From positions 1 to 9,707 of the forward strand of contig JALSGY010000469.1 in assembly GCA_026982515.1 (NCBI GenBank): a stretch of 9,707 bases of DNA. Reading direction: 5' to 3'. This document shows, piece after piece, positions 1 to 6,228 of this stretch. Position numbers and translations under genes: made by a program. The notes beneath the pieces were generated by a model. It was not told the DNA's origin. It worked only from the letters and a program-made list of their open reading frames with translations, and did not search any database. Position 1 is the stretch's first letter, and every line of letters starts with the position of its first letter. The stretch is from Paracoccaceae bacterium. Lineage in GTDB: Bacteria > Pseudomonadota > Alphaproteobacteria > Rhodobacterales > Rhodobacteraceae.

Positions 1-248
1 AGGGCTACCGTGCCCGTGTGGTCAACGAGGCCGAGGGTGAAGCCAGCCGCTTCCTCGCCGTGCTGAGAGAGTACAAGGACGCGCCGGTGGTGACCCGCAA
101 GCGCCTGTATCTGGAAACCATGGAACAGGTCTTCGGACGGATCGACAAGGTGATCATCGAGCAGCAGGGCGACGGGCAGGGCGTGGTGCCCTATCTGCCG
201 CTCAACGAGCTGCGCCGTCCGGCCGTGGCCGCAGGGGAGAGCAACTGA
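1..248 (+). CDS. hflK: HflK, C-terminal end (partial; 5' end outside window)
   Basis: This is the last 82 residues or so of an HflK-type SPFH/prohibitin protein; the reading frame is open from base 3 with no start in the window. HflK and HflC form a large ring complex in the inner membrane, facing the periplasm, that surrounds and modulates the FtsH protease. Visible features are the end of the helical region (RARVVNEAEGEASRFLAVL), then the HflK-typical stretch TRKRLYLETMEQVFGRIDKV and a variable tail ending PAVAAGESN. The identity is firm because the next gene is hflC, which starts inside this stop codon (TGA 246-248, ATG 248-250), the usual hflK-hflC operon arrangement. The SPFH domain and the N-terminal membrane segment must lie upstream of the window. 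A GTG at base 18 is in frame but is internal, not the true start. Confidence 0.93.
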   Translation, partial: GYRARVVNEAEGEASRFLAVLREYKDAPVVTRKRLYLETMEQVFGRIDKVIIEQQGDGQGVVPYLPLNELRRPAVAAGESN

Positions 249-1126
249 TGCGCAAGACAACGATAATCCTTCCGGCGCTGGTGGTTGTTATCGCGGCGCT
301 GCTTTCAGCGGTCTTCGTGGTGGACGAACGCGAGAAGGCCCTGGTTCTGCAGTTCGGCCAGATCAAGGCGGTGAAGACCGAACCGGGCCTGTCCTTCAAG
401 ATCCCCCTGATTCAGGAGGTGGTGCGCTACGACGCCCGGATCCTGTCGCTCGACACCCAGGAAATCGAGGTCACCCCGGCCGATGACCGCCGGCTCGTGG
501 TCGACGCCTTTGCGCGTTTCCGGATCAACGATGTGGTCCAGTTCCGCCAGGCGGTGGGCGTGGGCGGCATCCCGGCGGCGGAATCTCGGCTTGACGCCAT
601 CCTGAAGGCCCAGGTGCGCGAGGTGCTGGGCTCCGATCAGGTGACGTCCGACACCATCCTTTCGGCCGAGAGGTCGGTGCTGATGGCGCGGATCCGCGAT
701 CAGGCCCGCGAACTGGCGCTGCCGCTGGGGGTCGAGGTGGTGGACGTGCGCCTCAAGCAGACCAACCTGCCGGCCCAGAACCTCGAGGCCACCTTCTCGC
801 GGATGCGCGCCGAGCGCGAACGCGAGGCCGCCGACGAGATCGCCCGAGGCAAGGAAGCCGCGCAGCGGGTCCGCGCCCAGGCGGACCGCACGGTGGTGGA
901 GCTGGTCTCGGATGCCAGGAAGAACGCCGATATCATCCGCGGCGAGGCCGATGCCGAGCGCAACCGGATCTTCGCCGAGGCCTTCGGGCAGGATCGCGAG
1001 TTCTTCGAGTTCTACCGCTCGCTGACGGCCTATGATCGCGCCTTCGGGACGGACAACACCACGCTGGTGATCCCGCCCGACAGCGAGTTCTTCGATTACT
1101 TCTCGACCGTTGCACCGGAAAGATGA
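248..1126 (+). CDS. hflC: HflC, modulator of FtsH protease (SPFH/Band 7 family)
   Basis: A 292-residue protein of normal HflC length. A basic start (MRKTT) is followed by one hydrophobic segment at about residues 6-25, a type II membrane anchor that places the rest in the periplasm. The SPFH/Band 7 domain spans about 20-190, with recognisable stretches VVDEREKALVLQFGQ (24-38), EPGLSFKIPL (45-54) and VVDVRLKQTNLP (164-175). A charged Ala/Arg/Glu-rich coiled-coil helix follows at about 183-245, and the end is aromatic (EFFDYF, 280-285). HflC assembles with HflK into a cage around FtsH and restrains or directs its membrane-protein degradation. The start overlaps the hflK stop by one base and the stop overlaps the next gene by four bases (ATGA at 1123-1126), so translation of the three genes is probably coupled. 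The long open frame on the opposite strand is a high-GC shadow. Confidence 0.96.
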   Translation: MRKTTIILPALVVVIAALLSAVFVVDEREKALVLQFGQIKAVKTEPGLSFKIPLIQEVVRYDARILSLDTQEIEVTPADDRRLVVDAFARFRINDVVQFRQAVGVGGIPAAESRLDAILKAQVREVLGSDQVTSDTILSAERSVLMARIRDQARELALPLGVEVVDVRLKQTNLPAQNLEATFSRMRAEREREAADEIARGKEAAQRVRAQADRTVVELVSDARKNADIIRGEADAERNRIFAEAFGQDREFFEFYRSLTAYDRAFGTDNTTLVIPPDSEFFDYFSTVAPER

Positions 1127-1317
1127 GCACCATCCTTCTGGCCATCGGCCTGGTACTGTGCGTGGAGGGGCTGGTGTTCGCACTGGCCCCTTCGCGTCTG
1201 GAGGACCTGCTCGAGGTGCTGCGCCGCCTGCCGGTGGAAACCCGGCGCAACATCGGGCTGGGGGCGCTGGCGCTGGGGGTGCTGCTGGTCTGGCTTTCGC
1301 GCAGCCTGCCGGGTTAG
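1123..1317 (+). CDS. DUF2065 (YjeT-like) small inner-membrane protein
   Basis: A 64-residue protein with two hydrophobic segments (about residues 4-22 and 44-60) joined by a charged linker. The family pattern of DUF2065 is visible: an N-terminal helix with EGL (15-17), an ALAPSRLEDLLE turn (20-31), LPVETRR (36-42), and a second helix with GLGALALGVLLVWLSR (45-60). Its function is unknown. E. coli YjeT, from the same family, also lies immediately downstream of hflC, so the linkage is old and suggests a role with the HflKC-FtsH complex; that role is inference from context. The start overlaps the hflC stop by 4 bp (ATGA), typical of coupled translation. The final TAG is followed by 144 bp before degP with no obvious strong terminator, so some read-through into degP is possible. 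Confidence 0.9.
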   Translation: MSTILLAIGLVLCVEGLVFALAPSRLEDLLEVLRRLPVETRRNIGLGALALGVLLVWLSRSLPG

Positions 1318-1370
1318 GCTGGGGACGGGAATCGTCAGTTTTTTCACAACCACTTGATATGCCCGGCCGC

Positions 1371-1402
1371 GGCTTTGTGTTGGTTGCGCCCGCGCCTATC
1401 TT
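1371..1402 (+). promoter_or_regulatory. Candidate promoter for degP
   Basis: TTTGTG (1374-1379) and TATCTT (1397-1402) are separated by 17 bp, about 60 bp upstream of the degP start. TATCTT matches the sigma-70 -10 consensus at four of six positions and the -35 match is weak. The same arrangement, GGCTTTGYG-N17-TATCTTG, occurs upstream of the lipoprotein gene on the other strand, which raises confidence a little. Which sigma factor would use it cannot be decided from the sequence; degP-like genes are often under heat-shock or envelope-stress control. Confidence 0.35.
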
Positions 1403-1425
1403 GGAGGCAAGTTCAATCCCGCTGA

Positions 1426-1441
1426 CCGGCCACAGGGCCGG
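1426..1441 (+). other. Small hairpin in the degP leader
   Basis: CCGGCC (1426-1431) and GGCCGG (1436-1441) can pair with a four-base ACAG loop. The hairpin ends 7 bp before the degP Shine-Dalgarno sequence. It has no following T-run, so it is unlikely to be a terminator. It might affect leader RNA structure, but short GC-rich hairpins arise easily by chance at this base composition. Confidence 0.3.
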
Positions 1442-1448
1442 ATATCTC

Positions 1449-1456
1449 AAAGGAGG
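1449..1456 (+). promoter_or_regulatory. Strong Shine-Dalgarno site that fixes the GTG start of degP
   Basis: AAAGGAGG lies 5 bases before GTG at 1462-1464. It is the strongest ribosome binding site in the window. It supports a GTG start rather than a later methionine codon: the signal peptide begins directly after this GTG and would be lost from any later start. Confidence 0.85.
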
Positions 1457-1461
1457 AAGCA

Positions 1462-2922
<1,461 letters not shown>

Positions 2923-2944
2923 GCGCGCACCGCCGCTGACAGGG

Positions 2945-2970
2945 AAAAGGGCGCCCGCGGGCGCCCTTTT
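2945..2970. terminator. Bidirectional rho-independent terminator (26-bp perfect palindrome)
   Basis: The sequence is AAAAGGGCGCC, CGCG, GGCGCCCTTTT and is an exact palindrome, so both strands read a GC stem followed by four T residues. It lies 22 bp past the degP stop. Its last base is also the last base of the stop codon of the convergent lipoprotein gene (TGA on the minus strand, 2972-2970). One element therefore probably serves both genes. Confidence 0.85.
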
Positions 2971-3533
2971 CAGCTTCGGCCGCGGGCGTTTTCCTCCGCT
3001 ATTTCGGCGACCACCAGCCCCAGCCGGCGCGCGCTTTCCAGCGACAGGATGGCGCTGTCCAGCCCGTATTGCACCTGAAAGCCGCGGATGGCGCGCCGGG
3101 TGGCCTTGTCCAGCCGCCCCGTGGTCGGCCCGGAGTAGAATCCGCGGGCCTTCAGGGCCCGTTGCAGCGAGGCGATGAAGGCGGTGTCCATGACCTCGGG
3201 GCAGGGGGTGCGGAAGGTGATCTCCTGCCGCTCGCGGGTGATCACCTGGCGGGTCACGGTGCGGTATCTGGCGGGGCTGGCGATGGTGCCGTCGGGGTTG
3301 ACGACGGCCGGCGCCACCAGCACCTGCTCGGAGACCGATTCGATGACCGCCGGGGTGATGTCGGTGGCCCGGCAGAAGCCCGCCATGGCGGGGGCGTCGC
3401 TTCGCGCCTCGGGGGCGGTCGGGGCAGGGGCCGGGGGGGGCGCCTCGTCCTGCGGGCCGTTGGCCGCCACGTTGCAGGCGGCGAGCACAAGCGCAAGGAG
3501 GACCAGCCCCGTATTCAGATGTGATCTCTTCAT
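2970..3533 (-). CDS. Lipoprotein with C-terminal peptidoglycan-binding (PG_binding_1) domain
   Basis: A 187-residue protein when started at the ATG at 3533-3531. This start is chosen because it opens a classic lipoprotein signal: basic MKRSH, hydrophobic LVLLALVLAA (11-19 region), and lipobox Leu17-Ala18-Ala19-Cys20. The frame stays open 162 bp further upstream, but that stretch reads as Gly/Arg/Pro-rich filler. After the lipid-anchored Cys comes a Pro/Ala-rich spacer (30-45). A central region (about 54-112) has no domain I can name; it carries ITPAVIESVSEQVLV, then YRTVTRQVITRERQEITF, and is bracketed by Cys54 and Cys111, which may form a disulfide. The C-terminus (115-175) fits PG_binding_1 (SLQRALKARGFYSGPTTGRL). 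Asn21 after the Cys gives no strong inner-membrane retention signal. It probably tethers an envelope protein to the cell wall; its exact role is unknown. Confidence 0.85.
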   Translation of the reverse strand: MKRSHLNTGLVLLALVLAACNVAANGPQDEAPPPAPAPTAPEARSDAPAMAGFCRATDITPAVIESVSEQVLVAPAVVNPDGTIASPARYRTVTRQVITRERQEITFRTPCPEVMDTAFIASLQRALKARGFYSGPTTGRLDKATRRAIRGFQVQYGLDSAILSLESARRLGLVVAEIAEENARGRS

Positions 3534-3575
3534 GCTGCTCGATCTGCCCGGTGCCCCGGGGGGCGGTTTTGCCGC

Positions 3576-3604
3576 AAGATAACGGTTTTCCCCCCTCTCG
3601 CAAA
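3576..3604 (-). promoter_or_regulatory. Candidate promoter for the peptidoglycan-binding lipoprotein gene
   Basis: On the minus strand TTTGCG (3604-3599) and TATCTT (3581-3576) are spaced by 17 bp, with the -10 element 42 bp before the ATG. The surrounding bases GGCTTTGCG and TATCTTG match the motif upstream of degP almost exactly. The -10 agrees with TATAAT at four of six positions and the -35 is poor, so an alternative sigma factor is possible. Confidence 0.35.
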
Positions 3605-3688
3605 GCCCGCCGGGTGCGCCCCGCCCCCTCGTGCCCGCGTGCCCCCCTCGCACTCTCATCACGGCTTCGCGTGGCCGCCCCGCAGGGG

Positions 3689-3717
3689 CTGGCAAATTCC
3701 GCCGCCATATCCTACAT
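3689..3717 (+). promoter_or_regulatory. Weak candidate promoter region for fdxE
   Basis: The 211-bp gap between the divergent lipoprotein and ferredoxin genes is GC-rich except for a small AT-richer island at 3691-3717 (GGCAAATTCC, CATATCCTACAT). CTGGCA (3689-3694) and CTACAT (3712-3717) are spaced by 17 bp, and TATCCT (3708-3713) is an alternative -10. None is a good consensus match. The call rests mainly on position, about 30 bp before the start codon. Confidence 0.25.
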
Positions 3718-3744
3718 CCCGTTCGGAAAAGTGAGGAAACCTGA

Positions 3745-4068
3745 ATGGCGAAAATTACCTATATCGAGCACAACGGCACCAGACATGTGGTCGATGTGCC
3801 CAGCGGCAAGACGGTGATGGAAGGGGCGCGCGACAACGGCGTTCCCGGCATTGAGGCCGATTGCGGCGGTGCCTGTGCCTGTTCGACCTGCCATGTCTAT
3901 GTGGACGAGGCATGGGTCGGGAAAGTCCCGCAGAAGGACGCGATGGAGGAGGACATGCTCGATTTCGCCTGGCAGCCGGATCCGGTGCGCTCGCGCCTGA
4001 CCTGCCAGATCAAGGTGACGGACGAGCTGGACGGTCTGGTGGTGCACCTGCCCGAAAAGCAGATCTGA
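3745..4068 (+). CDS. fdxE: Adrenodoxin-type 2Fe-2S ferredoxin (ferredoxin VI)
   Basis: A 107-residue ferredoxin of full family length. The 2Fe-2S ligands are Cys40, Cys46 and Cys49 in ADCGGACACSTCHVYVD (38-54) and Cys87 in SRLTCQIKV (83-91), the C-x5-C-x2-C-x37-C spacing of the adrenodoxin/putidaredoxin group. The additional Cys44 lies inside the loop and is common in this subgroup. From memory the sequence is very close to Rhodobacter capsulatus ferredoxin VI (FdxE), including the start MAKITYIEHNGTRH and the end DGLVVHLPEKQI. These small cytoplasmic proteins pass single electrons, for example from an NAD(P)H-dependent reductase to a P450 or a biosynthetic enzyme; the partner here is not identified. 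GAGGAAA (3733-3739) is the ribosome binding site. The stop overlaps the next gene's ATG by one base (4068). Confidence 0.93.
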   Translation: MAKITYIEHNGTRHVVDVPSGKTVMEGARDNGVPGIEADCGGACACSTCHVYVDEAWVGKVPQKDAMEEDMLDFAWQPDPVRSRLTCQIKVTDELDGLVVHLPEKQI

Positions 4069-4820
4069 TGCACGCCGGGCGGGCCTTCGCCGCGCTTGCC
4101 GCCCTTGTCGCCCTGGCAACGGCCGCCGCCGCCACCCCGCCCGACATCATCCTTCAGGCCCGCTATACCGAGCCTACCACCCGCTACGATCACGGCATTC
4201 TCGGCGACAACGTCGAGTGGGGCGCCCTGGAGCTGACGGTGGATACCTGCACCGGCTGCCAGGGCGGGCCCCACATCCGCACCCTGACCATCCGCCTGCC
4301 GGAAAACCGCGTCTTCGAGGATACCGCCCCGCGGCTGATCGAGCTGCCCGATCGGGCCGGGCCGGTGGTCATGGTTGTGGAAACCGACCTTGAGAAGGGC
4401 GCGCGGCTGGCGCTTTACGATGAAAGCGGCCTGATGGCGGCCACCCCCTTCATCGGCCGCACCAACCGCTGGCTGGCGCCGCTGGGTGTGGCTGACCTCG
4501 ACGGCGACGGGCAGGTGGAGATCGCCTATGTGGACCGCCCGCACCTGGCGAAGATCATCCGCATCTGGCGCTACCGGGAAGGCGGGGAACTGGTTCCGGT
4601 GGCCGAGCTTCCCGGCTACACCAATCACCGGATCGGAGAGCCCGAGATCTCGGGCGGCATCCGCGATTGCGGGCAGGGGCCGGAGATGATCGTGGCCGAT
4701 GCCGGCTGGCAGAATCTCTTCGCCGTGACGTTCTCGGGCATCGTCCCGATCCCGCGCAGGCTCGGCCCGATCCGGGGGGAGGGCTCCTTCGCCCGCGCCA
4801 TGGCCTGCAAGCACCCCTGA
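4068..4820 (+). CDS. Exported protein with one FG-GAP/VCBS-like motif, function unknown
   Basis: A 250-residue protein. The ATG at 4068-4070 sits on the last base of the fdxE stop, giving one-base-overlap coupling, and it opens a signal peptide (RAFAALAALVALATAAAATP, cleavage probably near residue 22). The frame runs open further upstream inside fdxE, but that is a shadow. The mature part is rich in beta-strand patterns. It contains one calcium-loop-like repeat, GVADLDGDGQVEIAYVDRP (140-158), with Asp143, Asp145 and Asp147, as in FG-GAP/VCBS or integrin-alpha blades. Other blades look degenerate: VVMVVETD (100-107) and PEMIVADAGW (205-214). Cys61-Thr-Gly-Cys64, Cys201 and Cys247 could form disulfides. 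It is probably a small periplasmic beta-propeller-like protein. I do not recognise a specific function, and coupling an exported protein to a cytoplasmic ferredoxin has no obvious explanation. Confidence 0.8.
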   Translation: MHAGRAFAALAALVALATAAAATPPDIILQARYTEPTTRYDHGILGDNVEWGALELTVDTCTGCQGGPHIRTLTIRLPENRVFEDTAPRLIELPDRAGPVVMVVETDLEKGARLALYDESGLMAATPFIGRTNRWLAPLGVADLDGDGQVEIAYVDRPHLAKIIRIWRYREGGELVPVAELPGYTNHRIGEPEISGGIRDCGQGPEMIVADAGWQNLFAVTFSGIVPIPRRLGPIRGEGSFARAMACKHP

Positions 4821-4869
4821 TCTTCTTCTGTCGGAAAATACTCCGGGGGGCCGGGGGCAGCGCCCCCGG
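4821..4869. terminator. GC hairpin between convergent genes; likely dispersed Rhodobacterales element
   Basis: CCGGGGGC (4851-4858) pairs with GCCCCCGG (4862-4869) around a three-base loop, giving an 8-bp perfect stem between the exported-protein gene and purD. Read on the minus strand, as the purD transcript would be, the hairpin is followed by a C-rich run and then GGAGTATTTTCC. This gives a short T-run about 12 bases downstream, so it resembles a loose terminator for purD. From memory, units like GGGGGC-loop-GCCCCC followed by GGAGTATTTT recur between genes in Rhodobacterales genomes. The repeat nature cannot be shown from one copy. Confidence 0.5.
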
Positions 4870-4891
4870 TGCGGGCAGCAGCTGACCGGCC

Positions 4892-6157
4892 TCAGCCCAG
4901 CACCCGCCAGCCGATGTCGCGCCGGCAGAAGCCCTCGGGCCAGTCGATCGCATCCACCATCGCATAGGCCCGCTTGCGCGCCTCGCCAAGGGAATCGCCG
5001 CGCGCGGTGACGTTGAGCACCCGCCCACCTGCGGCAACCAGCCGCCCCTCGGCGCGCGCGGTGCCGGCGTGGAACACCATGTTGCGGCTGTCCTCGGGCA
5101 GCGCCTCGAGGCCGCGGATCTCCGAGCCCTTTTCGAAAGCCCCCGGATAGCCCTTTGCCGCCATCACCACGGTGATCGCGTGGTCCTCGGCCCAGTTGAC
5201 GCGGGCCTCGGCCAGCCGGCCCTCGGCGCAGGCCTGCATCAGGTCCAGCGCCTGGGCGCCGAGGCGCATCATCAGCACCTGGGCCTCCGGGTCGCCGAAG
5301 CGGACGTTGTATTCCACCAGCCGCGGTTCGCCGTCCCGGATCATCAGCCCGGCATAGAGCACCCCCTGATAGGGTGTGCCGCGCCGGGCCATCTCGGCCA
5401 CGGTGGGGCGGATGATCCGCTCCAGCGCCCTTTGCGCCACCTCGCCGTCCAGAACCGGGGCCGGCGAATAGGCGCCCATGCCGCCGGTGTTGGGGCCGGT
5501 GTCGCCCTCGCCCACGCGCTTGTGGTCCTGCGCGGTGCCGATGGGCAGCACATCCTCGCCGTCGCACAGCACGAAGAAGCTGGCTTCTTCCCCTTCCATG
5601 AACTCCTCGATCACCACTTCCGCCCCGGCGTCTCCGAAGGCGCCCGAGAACATCTCGTCAACGGCGGCCAGCGCGGTGGCCTCGTCCATGGCCACGATCA
5701 CCCCCTTGCCGGCGGCCAGCCCGTCGGCCTTGACCACGATCGGCGCGCCCCGGGCGCGGATGTAGTCCTTCGCGGGTTGCGGGGCGTCGAAGCGGGCCCA
5801 GGCCGCGGTGGGCACCCCGGCGGCATCGCAGATTTCCTTGGTGAAGCCCTTCGATGCCTCCAGCCGCGCCGCCTCGCGCCCGGGGCCGAACACCGCGATG
5901 CCGGCATCGCGCAGCCGGTCGGCCACCCCTGCGGCCAGGGGCGCCTCGGGGCCGACGATCACGAAGTCGATGGCGTTTTCCTCGGCGAAATTCACCACCT
6001 GCCCGCCGTCGTTGATGTCGAAGCTGGCGCATTCGGCGATTTCGGCGATCCCGGCATTGCCCGGCGCCACCACCAGCCGGTCGCACTTGGGGTTCTGCTT
6101 GACTGCCCAGGCAAGGCTGTGTTCGCGCCCGCCGCCGCCCAGGATAAGGATGTTCAT
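4892..6157 (-). CDS. purD: Phosphoribosylamine--glycine ligase (GARS)
   Basis: A 421-residue GAR synthetase, the usual length. It joins 5-phosphoribosylamine to glycine with ATP in the second step of de novo purine synthesis. The start at 6157-6155 is chosen because MNILILGGGGREHSLAWA is the canonical N-terminus and GGGGGA lies about 8 bases before it; an upstream in-frame ATG would add 21 unlike residues. Domains in order are the N-terminal nucleotide-fold domain with GGGGREHSL (7-15) and VGPEAPLAAG (68-77), the ATP-grasp region with IVVKADGLAAGKGV (140-153), HKRVGEGDTGPNTGGMGAYSP (212-232), and the metal/ATP-binding VEYNVRFGDPEAQ (281-293). The C-terminal domain ends in HAGTA (363-367) and GRVLNVTARGDSL (378-390). 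All motifs are intact. It is divergent from xseA across 71 bp. Confidence 0.97.
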   Translation of the reverse strand: MNILILGGGGREHSLAWAVKQNPKCDRLVVAPGNAGIAEIAECASFDINDGGQVVNFAEENAIDFVIVGPEAPLAAGVADRLRDAGIAVFGPGREAARLEASKGFTKEICDAAGVPTAAWARFDAPQPAKDYIRARGAPIVVKADGLAAGKGVIVAMDEATALAAVDEMFSGAFGDAGAEVVIEEFMEGEEASFFVLCDGEDVLPIGTAQDHKRVGEGDTGPNTGGMGAYSPAPVLDGEVAQRALERIIRPTVAEMARRGTPYQGVLYAGLMIRDGEPRLVEYNVRFGDPEAQVLMMRLGAQALDLMQACAEGRLAEARVNWAEDHAITVVMAAKGYPGAFEKGSEIRGLEALPEDSRNMVFHAGTARAEGRLVAAGGRVLNVTARGDSLGEARKRAYAMVDAIDWPEGFCRRDIGWRVLG

Positions 6158-6191
6158 GCCGCAATCCCCCGCTTGGCCTTCATCTGCGCGC

Positions 6192-6220
6192 GTTCTAAGG
6201 TCGGGCGGACAGCAGCACAA
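6192..6220 (-). promoter_or_regulatory. Candidate promoter for purD
   Basis: On the minus strand TTGTGC (6220-6215) and TAGAAC (6197-6192) are spaced by exactly 17 bp, with the -10 about 34 bp before the purD start. TAGAAC matches TATAAT at four of six positions and the -35 keeps the TTG. It lies within the 71-bp purD-xseA gap and its upstream end overlaps the weak xseA ribosome binding site. xseA would need a promoter of its own in the same gap; TTGGCC (6173-6178) with TAAGGT (6196-6201) is a weak possibility. Confidence 0.4.
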
Positions 6221-6228
6221 GGCATCCC

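Noticed and set aside
3534..3695. N-terminal extension of the lipoprotein by 54 codons
   Set aside because: It would bury the lipoprotein signal peptide inside the protein and covers the candidate promoter; the extension is low-complexity.
3874..3882. Extra cysteine (Cys44) in the ferredoxin cluster loop as a possible unusual ligand
   Set aside because: The same CACSTC loop is, as I recall, normal for the ferredoxin VI subgroup; the four standard ligands are all present.
3861..4067. Upstream extension of the exported protein into fdxE
   Set aside because: It would overlap nearly all the ferredoxin cluster region and mask the signal peptide that begins at 4068.
3897..5567. 556-codon minus-strand open frame spanning fdxE, the exported protein gene and part of purD
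   Set aside because: It is a frame-shifted reading of purD joined to antisense of the neighbours; the start is His/Arg/Gly-rich with no motif.
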